Part shown: in pieces, positions 19,866 through 28,505 of the stretch
Layout of the letters: each line of letters opens with the position of its first letter
How positions within the stretch are numbered: the stretch's first letter is position 1
DNA from: Rhizopus arrhizus
Lineage: Eukaryota; Mucoromycota; Mucoromycetes; Mucorales; Rhizopodaceae
Reading direction: 5' to 3'
Length of the DNA: 64,000 bases
Assembly (NCBI GenBank): GCA_024220505.1
Contig: JAKZZE010000011.1
Coordinates: forward strand, 1,054,001 to 1,118,000
Notes under the pieces: model-generated
Database searches by the model: none
What the model saw: only the letters and a program-made list of their open reading frames with translations
What the model was told of the DNA's origin: nothing
Translations under genes and position numbers: made by a program

Positions 19866-21095
19866 TCAATGATTTTCATTCAGAGATTCATTTATAATAT
19901 CATTTAAGCCATCGATTAACTCCGGCCAGTCATATAAAGCCTCCATGATACTATCGAGCCAAGCAACATCATCTGGTTGTTGTCTTCTCGTAATGCAAAC
20001 AAGATGGATTATATCTTCTTTTTCCTCTCCATCTTCACTATCTGTGCAGGTCTGTAATCTTGGTTCATCCATTTCCGTCACCAGGCTCGGAGGCATTTCT
20101 CCTTCTAATATTGAGTTTCTGCGCATGGTCGCAGAAAATCTACGGGAAGAAGGTGCAAGCGAAAGCAGTTGTTTAGCTTTGCGAAAAAAGCCAGGATGAG
20201 CCTTAGATAAAGATGCTTGAATATCAGGATAGTCACGTAGTCTTGCTAAGCCTTGTATATTTTTATTTCCTTCTTTGAAAGCTGTACGAAAATTGTGAGC
20301 ATCTTGATCACTGACTTCTTCATCATCATCGTCATCAGTGTCTCTCAGTAATTCCTTCAAGTAATCACTGTCATTACCAATATCGATTTCTGCTTCATCC
20401 ACTTCATCAATTTTTGATTCTACAAAAGTTGGATGAGGTTCAGATTGGAGAGTATGGCAAGAAGAACGTCGTCTTCGAGGATATCCAGCAGATTGCTGGT
20501 AAAATTGTTCCTCATTAGTAAACATGCTCTCTGTAAACAGAGATGATTCTTCTTCAATAATACTTTCATCCTCTGTCAAATCAAACTCAAAACTTCTATT
20601 TGACAACCTGCGACTTCTTCGACGGCCAGTGGAGGAGGAAGTGCTGCTGCTAAAGGTGCCAAAGTAAAAAGAGGGAGACATCACCTCAGGCACATCCTCT
20701 ATATAGCCCACAATATCTTTGAATTTAGTCAAAAGAAGAGTATTATGAGCTAAATGATGGCTGATACAGGAAATCCAAGTGCGGTCAGGCATTTTTTCTC
20801 GAGGCTTATAGAGTAAATCTTGAAAACGCTGCCATGCTTGTTCTCCTTGCGTTTCTCTAATATAGCGTTGAATGGATTCATAAAATGGATAATTGCGAGA
20901 CACAAGTTGGTTCATTTCCCCTGGTCTATCTAATAGAGCAACAAGAATATCCGATGCAACAGCTTGACCTTGGATATCCACAGAGGGTGACATGATTGAA
21001 GAAAGGGACCTTTTTCTTCCTACATCTTCAACAATCAATCCTTGTTGTCCCTCCTTTATTGTGATTAATTCAGTATCAATGTTGTCAAGAAACAT
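19866..21095 (-). CDS. Unrecognised acidic protein of about 409 residues
   Basis: A single-exon ORF I cannot assign. I place the start at MFLDNID (21095); the frame stays open to 21176 but that extra part only translates a T/A run. The N-terminal 160 residues look folded (GQAVASDILVALLDRPGEMN, ESIQRYIRETQGEQAWQRFQDLL, TWISCISHHLAHNTLLLTKF). The middle is Ser/Arg-rich and acidic (DDDDDEEVSDQD). The end is again ordered and acidic (VAWLDSIMEALYDWPELIDGLNDI). Serine-arginine repeats suggest phosphorylation. No membrane span or signal peptide. It may be restricted to Mucoromycota. Confidence 0.75.
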   Translation of the reverse strand: MFLDNIDTELITIKEGQQGLIVEDVGRKRSLSSIMSPSVDIQGQAVASDILVALLDRPGEMNQLVSRNYPFYESIQRYIRETQGEQAWQRFQDLLYKPREKMPDRTWISCISHHLAHNTLLLTKFKDIVGYIEDVPEVMSPSFYFGTFSSSTSSSTGRRRSRRLSNRSFEFDLTEDESIIEEESSLFTESMFTNEEQFYQQSAGYPRRRRSSCHTLQSEPHPTFVESKIDEVDEAEIDIGNDSDYLKELLRDTDDDDDEEVSDQDAHNFRTAFKEGNKNIQGLARLRDYPDIQASLSKAHPGFFRKAKQLLSLAPSSRRFSATMRRNSILEGEMPPSLVTEMDEPRLQTCTDSEDGEEKEDIIHLVCITRRQQPDDVAWLDSIMEALYDWPELIDGLNDIINESLNENH

Positions 21096-21241
21096 CAGAC
21101 GTTTTTTTTTTTTAAAAAAAAAAAAAAAGAAAAAGGAGAAAAAAGTGCATACACGCGTGTGGGAATGGGAGGACAAATAAACTTCATGCAGTCTATATAA
21201 TCCGCTAAAGAGAAAAACTCCTATAAGCCTCTATTTATTTA

Positions 21242-21415
21242 TCAAATATAGGATTGAAACACATATCTGATGGAGATCAAGTACAGACAGGTAACAATCA
21301 GAAACAGAGCCACCATCATTAGCCTAATAATAAGTCAATAAGCTCCTGAAACTTGGAGCGGTGTCGAGCTTTGGTCTTGTAACCCAATGTCAGGTGCAGC
21401 GGTTGTATTTGGCAT
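21242..21415 (-). CDS. Candidate 37-residue single-span membrane micropeptide
   Basis: A two-exon gene too small for normal ORF calling. Exon 1 (21415-21384) starts ATG in an AAAATA context and codes MPNTTAAPDIG. A 60-nt intron (21383-21324, GTTACA..TTATTAG, with a TTATTGAC branch-like site) is followed by exon 2 (21323-21242): LMMVALFLIVTCLYLISI, then RYVFQSYI and a stop. Splicing is needed because the unspliced frame stops after 26 codons. The result is a short polar N-terminus and one clean membrane span, similar in form to tiny ER or mitochondrial subunits, but I do not recognise the family. Further upstream exons cannot be excluded. Confidence 0.4.
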
Positions 21416-22130
21416 TATTTTGTACTCTGGGAAACTTTTTTTTTTTTTTTTCATCATAGTATTTATTAACCTTATATAATAGACTTTCTATTTGTGTAGC
21501 ACATTTGCTCTAAAACGCGGTAGTAAAGTTTTGTTATATAAAGCAAGCGTCCATTAGACTGTCCTACGTTTGATAGAAAACAGCAAACCCAACTTGTATT
21601 GGCAAACAAACCTGTTTTTATCTGCATTTCTGTCGTATTTCTCGTATCGAATAATTATCATATTGAGAAATAAGCTAGTACACGGTTAGACAGTAAAAAT
21701 AAACAAGGTGAAATAGTTTATATTTATTTAGAATGATGGTTATTATATGAAAGCAATTGAAAAAATGTGCAATTGGGGTCATACATAAATTTATGGTATA
21801 TAATATAATCCAGCAACTATTACAAAGTAGCCAAGAGTAAGAATATATTTTTTAAAATAATTTGACTTTCCTTCTTGATAATAAAAACGCAAAAGTCATA
21901 ACCAAGACGACATCCCAAGAGGAAATATAAGGCTATATAGTTTGATTAAAAAAATAAAGTTTGTTTCGAGTTCTTCATGAATGTAAATTTCTCGTCTACT
22001 TTTTTCCAATTTAAAAAAGGAAATGCCACCACGGCAAGATTTTGTAGCAAACACCCTTTCAAAGCATAAGCAGAACCGATATTCATACTATTAGACAAAA
22101 GAAAATTAGGTGTATACACCCGAAGCAATT
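21416..22130. other. Gene-poor AT-rich stretch
   Basis: No gene recognised. Long T runs occur near 21437-21452, and a minus-strand frame near 21946-22128 looks like chance. Together with 22318-23578 it forms the longest stretch in the central window without a convincing gene. Confidence 0.5.
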
Positions 22131-22317
22131 TTTTTTATGGGTGAAAATTTTAATTTTTATTATAACTCATCAAAGAGTATAAAGATTGAGTGATGCAATT
22201 GTATGAAACAGTGACTTGTTACGAAAATATAAAAGATATCAGCATAAAGAATTGCAAGCAGATAGTTTCAATAGGTCTTTCTAGGTTTGATTGATGATAA
22301 TCTCATCCAAGACAAAA
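22131..22317 (-). repeat. Diverged copy A of a three-copy repeat (3' end of a multicopy gene)
   Basis: Closely similar to 26351-26545 in the same orientation, with scattered substitutions (shared stretches include tatgaaacagtg, aattg.aagcagatagtttcaata and atcaaagagtataa.gatt). Copy C at 28181-28329 is inverted. In the other copy this sequence is the 3' end and downstream flank of a multicopy family gene. Here no gene body is left beside it. Confidence 0.7.
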
Positions 22318-22558
22318 GTATATTCATCTTAAGCAATGTATTTGACTGCTGTATTTTCAAAATTTTGGGAAAAATAAAAAATAATTTAGAAAGGAAATTT
22401 GAAGTTCTGGAAGCAATTGATAGAGAACGTTGAGGTAGTATAAGCGGTGAAATTAAAAGAGAGATATAAAAAAATATACATAAAATGAATGTTAGTAAAA
22501 TATTATAGGAATATTATATACAATTTCTCCGCTAGGTAAGGGGTGAGAACACCATGAC

Positions 22559-22782
22559 AGGTTTTCATACAATCCCCAGAAGAAGCAGAATTCATGTATT
22601 CGGGAGGTCTTTTATTATTATGTTGTGACATGAATGTAAAAATTCAATGTATGCTTTTGGCAGCCGTCACATCGCGATTCGATACCGTACTAGTATTGCC
22701 ATCCAAATATCTGGCAAGCGCACCAAAAGATTATAGTTGGCTAGTAAACTTCAGTCGACAGGTTGTAGAATCGAAGTCTTAA
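22559..22782 (+). other. Open frame of about 74 codons, possible gene fragment
   Basis: From an acceptor-like site near 22559 the frame reads FIQSPEEAEFMYSGGLLLLC, then a cysteine-containing helical segment and NFSRQVVESKS before a stop. An ATG is available at 22594. Residue composition looks protein-like, but there is no partner exon, no recognised family, and the surroundings hold repeat remains. It may be a fossil of a transposed gene. Confidence 0.2.
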
Positions 22783-23578
22783 CCGAAATGATGATGACAG
22801 AGATAACGAATGTGAATATAATTACTTTAAATAGTAGTGAGTAGAACATGTAATTTTACAGAAATCAACATTATTTTTCATCGTTTAAACTATTTGAGTA
22901 GGCAATACTCAGTGCAAATAATCTTATCAAACATGATACTCGCTACCACCATTATTTTTCAGAAGTAACAACCTGTCATGCTCCAATGTACTAATGACAT
23001 TGCTACATCCAAATAAGACGGACTTCGACCTTCATGGATCCTGAATTTTTTTTCTCAGTTAATAAAAGTGAAATATAGGGCATTGACTGGCCACTCATAG
23101 TTTTACATTGTTTGAGACTGTACTAAACTTACTAAGACCATCAACAACATTGTATTAAATAATTATGATTTTTATAATCTGCTGTGCCCACGACTGATCT
23201 CGGATACGAGTGTTCAAGAGCCAGTTTGGAATATATATAGTTACCATAGTTACTATATGTGCTTGCTGTCAACAGATAGAATCGTAATATCTTTAATTTA
23301 TTGATTCATGCTATGCAAACACTATACAATGAACTACTTTTTGTTTTATACAATTCTCTTTTTCCATTCATGTACCATCCATAGTATTTTTTTTTTCATT
23401 CTGCTTTTAATGGACTCATTGATTATCTGATTCAATAAGGTTACTCAACACAAGTTTGGTGTAAACAACAAATGTTTTTTTTTGTGCTTTTTAATATAAA
23501 AATTAAATTGTTGTAAAGTCAAAATTGGGGTATTTTTTATGTAAAAGAGTTGTTAATATACACAATTATAAACATAGT
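22783..23578. other. Gene-poor AT-rich stretch of about 800 nt
   Basis: No open frame, repeat or RNA gene recognised on either strand. Confidence 0.5.
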
Positions 23579-23927
23579 CTATTGTCCAATAGGTAAGGTA
23601 ATCTTCCAGTTCCACCAACCTTCACCTTGACTAAACGTTGCATTTGAATTTTCACGAGCATCAAATAAATGTGATTGCTGCAAATCAATCCAGCATCTTC
23701 CCTGCCCCCAATAACAAGTAGAAGTAAATAAAGCAACTAGTAATATTGTACAATATATGCTATTGATAGGAATGTAAATTGAATAACGTACAGAAAATGC
23801 GTAATATATCTTTTTACCATGGCTTTTGATGAAGAAAGAATGAAATTAAAAACAAGATTACAAAAATAGGTGGTGCATCTGGAAATGGTAATAAGAGTAG
23901 TGGAACAAAGTAACGCATGCAGTACAT
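23579..23927 (-). CDS. Small two-span membrane protein, 96 residues, unrecognised
   Basis: Two exons, 23927-23818 and 23759-23579, joined over a 58-nt intron (GTAAAA..CAATAG). Phase fits: TG at the end of exon 1 plus C gives Cys. The product begins MYCMRYFVPLLLLPFPDAP and goes into a first hydrophobic span (IFVILFLISFFL). A second span, IYCTILLVALFTS, is followed by CYWGQGRCWIDLQQ, an NAT glycosylation sequon, GWWNWKITLPIG and the stop. The Trp/Cys-rich soluble end is distinctive and looks conserved in character, so this is likely an ER or Golgi membrane protein. I cannot name the family. Confidence 0.6.
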
Positions 23928-24046
23928 GCTGAATGTATTTAAATTATAAAAGTTAAAAAAAGAAAAAAGAAAAAAGAAAAGCTGAATCCTTTTTTTCAAA
24001 TAAATTTTTCAAATATCGGACTTTACACGACAAAAATCCTTCTCCT

Positions 24047-24992
24047 TTATTCATTAAAAAATTCCTCCAAGACGCCTTTTGTTCTTGCAACATGTAATAC
24101 AGGCGACGATCCTTCATTTATATGCCTTTCTTTCATTGACACTAATCCTGAAATCTTTAACAAATCTCTTTTTTCTTGTTCTAATTGCGCAATCTTTTGC
24201 TCATAGTGATAGTCAAGTGATCCTGCATCATGGGCTATTCTTAACGTCTTGGCCAGTTGAGAAAGTTGTGATTGAAGTGCGATGTTTTCCATGAATAAAG
24301 ATGTTGTTATTCCCTAATACATTCTGCTTTATCAGCTTTGGATTTGTACATCTCACATCTTCAGTGTACCTTTTCAGCTTCTAATAGTGCATTGTACTCT
24401 CTCCTTAGCTGTATCTGCCCTTCGGAAGCAGCATTCTATTCAGATTAAAAGGTGATTAATAAAAAAAAGGTCAATAGTGCATTCAGCGTTAAACTGACTG
24501 CATAGATACGAAGTTTATTCGTCACTGTCTCAAGACTGGTCTCGTACTCCTTAACCAAATTTTGTAAGTTCTTTTTCTCCTTCTCAAGCTCCTGATTTCG
24601 TTGTTGCGCTGCTTGTTGTTCGGATAGTGTTTTTTCTAATCTATTTTTTAAGGTTTCTATTACTTCATCTCTTTGCTCGGGTAGCAGTGGCTTTGGTATA
24701 GAAACTGATTGATCTAAACAAACAAACAAACAAACAAAAAAAAAGGTTCAGATTTAAAACAGTTTGATGTTGTTTCTGTTTACCATCAAAAGGAAGTTTA
24801 GTTGTTGAGGTTTTTTGCTAATATAGCATCATATTATTCTTTATATTCAAGTACTCTGTTGAGTTATAAGGGCAGTACCTTTATTTCTGTTATCTGTTTT
24901 GAAAGGTCCAAGGCTAATTGCTGATTATTTTGCTGCTGTAAAGCTAATTCATTGATTAAAGTTGCAACTTTTTGTATTAATTCTTCTTCCAT
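24047..24992 (-). CDS. SIKE/FGFR1OP2-family coiled-coil protein (STRIPAK component)
   Basis: Several exons give a long coiled-coil protein: MEEELIQKVATLINELALQQ, an exon with QRDEVIETLKNRLEKTLSEQQ and KNLQNLVKEYETSLETVTNK, a short exon (GQIQLRREYNALLEAEK), and a last exon with ENIALQSQLSQLAKTLRIAH and KIAQLEQEKRDLLKISGLV. The pattern QENKxL..SLE....LI..KYR then a final IxxLEQENxxLRxIL matches human SIKE1/FGFR1OP2 and its fungal counterpart SCI1 of the STRIPAK phosphatase-kinase complex. Function in septation, hyphal fusion or growth signalling is inferred from that family. The start at 24992 is 120 nt from a LINE-target-like motif and truncated LINE on the opposite strand. Confidence 0.7.
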
Positions 24993-25111
24993 GAGAGAAC
25001 AAAAGAAAAAGAGACCGAGTGTTGGATTTTCAATTTATTTTGCGCTCCGACCCTTATTTTTTGTTCCCTTTCAACTTAGCATACAGTCAGGCTGGTGGAT
25101 ATTGGCGGTTA

Positions 25112-25130
25112 CAAAAAAAGTAATTGGCGA
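25112..25130. repeat. Degenerate LINE target-like motif, 5' side
   Basis: The sequence caaaaaaagtaattggcga resembles caaaatacaattgtcga found at the other end of the truncated LINE (26294-26310) and the exact target duplication of the intact LINE. It may be the decayed 5' copy of a target duplication. Confidence 0.4.
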
Positions 25131-26293
25131 TCACAGAAAAATGAAATTGTGGATACCTTGACCCAGAGGAACTCGTTCGACGTAACATACAAAAGGCTCT
25201 TGCGACGATGAACATGATGTCATCCATTGGTATAAATCCCTCTGGTTTCTCCAAGCTTCTCTCAACTAGATTCTACGCGCACATCGTACATTCACAGGTA
25301 GAATACGGTCTAGCCATCAACCGCTTCACAAGCTCTCAACTCTATGTTCTTGAAGAAGCGCAAGGCATCTGTATTTGACAGATTTACAGTGCTCGAGGAA
25401 AGACATCTACTAAAGTGATGCTTCACCTTATCTAGACTACCTCCCATGTCAGAACGAGTCAGTATTCTGCAAGCACAGTTTCTCTTTCGCTCCTATATAT
25501 ACCTGAAGATACGCTACTCAGTCGGCTATTACCTTCTATTCAATGTACTAGAGGTCATCAATGGTATCTCCTGTCTAGGGCCACGCTTTGGAAGATGGCG
25601 TCATCCATCATCGAGGAACTCGATACTCGTATATTGAAATCTACCAAACGGCAATTCCTGCAACAAAACCTGAATAGACGCCAGCAGAACCGAAACTTCA
25701 AACTGATTTCTAGCTGTCGCCGGTCTGTGTCTATAGACCTTATCATGTGGCTACCTATGTCCAATGCAGAACGTAGTCGCTGTATACGGTGGCAGTTAGG
25801 CTGGCTACCTGGTGACATACCCAGATCATGTCCCAAGCATCCTACACAACACCTCTCAAAGAATCATGCTATTGACTGCCTTACTGTGCACTGACGCTTA
25901 ATTATGCCCGAAAATATAAAAGATCCATTGTCATTCCTTATGAATAGGCTCCCGCTACGTCCTTTGGTTCCCTCTGGGGTTGCCCTCTCCTGGTCACAGC
26001 GATGGCCGATTATATGTTCAATACTGCATGAATTAGACCAGCTGCACCATGAGAAACCAATCCCTATCAAGAACCCACATGGTCAGAAGCTTCTTATATG
26101 GCTAAATCAATTCCTCTAATCTTCCTTTGGTGACTCCACTCATTCCTTTTCCTTCTTACATTTTTTACCCTTGATCCCAAAGGCGGTTTTTCTTAGCATC
26201 AACTTCCTAACGGATTGACCTGGTCCGGGAGGACATTTGTATATTTTAATTTTATGCGCTCAATTGGGCCTTAAATAAAAGATTATGTTTAAA
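25131..26293 (+). mobile_element. 5'-truncated, decayed LINE of the same family
   Basis: A 1.16-kb fragment covering only the last third of ORF2 and the 3' UTR. It starts just before the segment equal to LDPEKLVQSN of the intact copy (here LDPEELVRRN) and ends with the same ATGTTTAAA. The 3' UTRs align well: tttttaccctt, a GGTTTTTCTTAGCA block and ggattga.ctggtccggg.ggaca are shared. The 5' truncation is typical of incomplete target-primed reverse transcription. Amino-acid identity to the intact copy is roughly two thirds by eye, so the insertion is old or from another subfamily. Confidence 0.85.
25150..26119 (+). pseudogene. LINE ORF2 C-terminal fragment with stops and frameshifts
   Basis: Translated remains of the region behind the RT domain: NIQKALATMNMMSSIGINPS, FYAHIVHSQVEYGLAIN, then stops near 25375 and 25432, a frame change, RGHQWYLLSRATLWK, SIDLIMWLPMSNAERSRCIR, GWLPGDIPRSCPKHP, SKNHAIDCL, a TGA near 25892, and the end SWSQRWPIICSILHELDQL to HGQKLLIWLNQFL. 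Each block has a direct counterpart in the intact LINE ORF2, so it is not functional but useful for comparison. Confidence 0.85.
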
Positions 26294-26310
26294 CAAAATA
26301 CAATTGTCGA
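26294..26310. repeat. LINE target-like motif, 3' side
   Basis: caaaatacaattgtcga follows the truncated LINE end exactly where caaaaataattgtcga follows the intact one. Either the LINE prefers this target, or the motif has become part of the mobilised 3' end. Confidence 0.55.
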
Positions 26311-26350
26311 AAGACAAGATTTTCTTTGTCGGTTAGTGACAAACAAATTG

Positions 26351-26545
26351 TTTTTTTTTTTATGGATGAAAATTTTAATATTTATTAAAACACATCAAAG
26401 AGTATAAGGATTAAGAGCGATACAAGTGTATGAAACAGTGGCTTGTCACGAAAATACAAAAGATATTAGCATAGAGAATTGTAAGCAGATAGTTTCAATA
26501 GTTTCTTCTGGATTTGATTGAGGACGATCTTCTCCAAGACAGGAA
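26351..26545 (-). repeat. Copy B of the three-copy repeat
   Basis: Positions 26398-26545 are a near-perfect reverse complement of 28181-28329; 26351-26545 also match copy A at 22131-22317 with more differences. It contains the last codons of the family gene on the minus strand (NPEETIETICLQ) and its downstream flank. Confidence 0.85.
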
Positions 26546-27240
26546 CCAGAAGGGGAGTGATATGTGGGACGAGTCCAGTTTACACATTCCGTAATCGTAC
26601 GGGAGAGTTGGTTAATGCCGAGGCTTTCAACAGTACCCATACGGCCGTTGCTGATTATACTTCTGAGTTCTAAACCTAAAGATTCCATGCTTGACTTAAT
26701 AGCAAGCAGGTATTCAAGGGGCATATTCAGGTCATTGAAATCATCAGGCTTGCTTAGTAGAACAAAGTGTGTTTGTGAGGTTGCCACATACAGCCCGTTA
26801 CACGCAAGATCCAGAGTGGATAAAATGCAAGTATTACAAACAATTTGAAAGAGGTATGCCCGGCGAGACTTTAGATCAATGTTGGACAGGATGTCGACTA
26901 GATTATCAACAATGTCCTTGCCTTCTCTTGTCAGCTTTCCCTCGTCCAATATTGTTTTGTTTTTGCTGCCATCTTTGGCAATCTTAGCAGCAGCAAGATC
27001 AATTTCTTTCCCGTCAACGTCCACGACGAATCGAATGTCGATTTTAAATCCTTTTATATACTTGCGATAAGGATAGAGTTCTTTTTTATTAGCTGTGCTA
27101 ACATCAAAAATCGATTCGCCAGACTTAATTTTAATGATGCTATTGTCAGGGGAAACGTTTTTTTATACAACTTGAACCAGATAATACATGTATAATCGGG
27201 TTCAGTGTAATCAAGGACGGGAGTACGTGCTAGCATTAGC
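26446..27240 (-). pseudogene. Frameshifted member of the multicopy Mucoromycota family
   Basis: From ATG at 27240 the frame reads MLARTPVLDYTEPDYTCIIW, FKLYKK, then must shift near 27160 to continue as DNSIIKIKSGESIFDVSTAN, YPYRKYIKGFKIDIRFVVDV, DGKEIDLAAAKIAKDG, KLTREGKDIVDNLVDIL and a C-terminal half with ACNGLYVATSQTHFVLLS. The E..DY..IW opening and the acidic-D..E..AK centre followed by a GLYV segment fit a large uncharacterised family in Mucorales, which I suspect is PD-(D/E)XK-like and related to the gene captured in the 1-2.8 kb inverted repeat. The shift and position beside a dead LINE indicate a pseudogene, unless a short intron is hidden at the shift point. Confidence 0.55.
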
Positions 27241-28180
27241 CGGCAGTTTATAATTAATTTTAAAAAATGTTTGACAACTGTAAAACAGAAGAATTATTGT
27301 ACAGTGAAATCATTATCAAGGATACTTTTGGCGTATTTCAGTGATTTGTTGACATTGGCATCTTTACTGTAAAAATGCAATATGATGGTTAAAGTTGACT
27401 TGATAAGGCTATAAACTATTAAGGGTTTCATTTTGAGGCCACTAAAACAGGTACGGAGCTCTTTCCATTGTTCTGACGAAAAATACCGATACTACGAGTT
27501 GACGAATTCTTTAAGCAACCATCTATTGCAGCAGTCACACTCCAATGCATGTTTTTGATTTATCAATTGCCTTACTACAACGATATTTAAAATGCTGTCC
27601 TCTTCATCTATCAACATTTTTCAATACCTTTTTGTTAAAAAAAGCGCTCTTCAATATGCTAATGAACATTTGGCCGATATCCTATATTGCAGACGAAATG
27701 GAATTTGACGCTTGATATTCCAAGTTTGCCAATTGGATCAAACATCAGAGCTCATGTTAATAAAAGAAATGCTACTGCTGTTTTCCATATATCTAAAAGG
27801 CATTGAAAACTTGTTTGTTGCTAAATGAGACGTGATACTTCATATTTGAACACAGTAAAACAAAAACAGTAAAGAAGCAACGAATGTGTCAGCATCAGGA
27901 GACTTACCCTCTGGTGAAGTATCTAAATCAAATGAATCAACCACTAAAAAAAAAAAGGAGAGTAACAAAGAAAAGGCAAAAGATTTGTCCGATATGAGCA
28001 CAAGACAGAAGTACGAGAGTAACAAAGAAGCCTTCCAGCATGTCTTTTATTAAGTTGTTAAAAAATTGTGACAGCTACAACATATGGTTGTTTAAAGAGA
28101 TTCTTATTTTTTATATTCGGTATTTGAACGACAATTTGTTTGTATTTGGAAAGCCCACTGGCAACAATTCTTTGAACAGA
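27241..28180. other. Stretch of 940 nt between repeat copies, no clear gene
   Basis: AT-rich. A plus-strand frame near 27885-28050 (SGDLPSGEVSKSNES, then Lys-rich) is protein-like but has no start or partner exon and could be a gene relic. No RNA gene recognised. Confidence 0.4.
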
Positions 28181-28329
28181 TTCCTGTCTTGGAGAAGATC
28201 GTCCTCAATCAAATCCAGAAGAAACTATTGAAACTATCTGCTTACAATTCTCTATGCTAATATCTTTTGTATTTTCGTGACAAGCCACTGTTTCATACAC
28301 TTGTATCGCTCTTAATCATTATACTCTTT
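28181..28329 (+). repeat. Copy C of the three-copy repeat, inverted
   Basis: Near-identical reverse complement of 26398-26545: the first about 135 nt show no mismatch by eye, and one substitution appears near the end. It carries only the 3' end of the family gene, now on the plus strand, without the gene body. Confidence 0.85.
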
Positions 28330-28505
28330 AATGAGTATAATGTTATTTATTGTAGATAAACCCAATTTATAGATATGTAAACTAGAGTATATCCATCAAA
28401 CCTAGCCCTCTGATTTGCTAATGCCAATATTTATTTTAAACAAAAAAATAAATGTAAAAAACTTGACAGGGTGCTTATCTATTTCTTAGAAAACATGAAT
28501 AGAGA

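Noticed and set aside
21096..21176. N-terminal extension with a poly-Phe/Lys stretch of the acidic orphan
   Set aside because: Translation of a T/A homopolymer; MFLDNID at 21095 is a better start.
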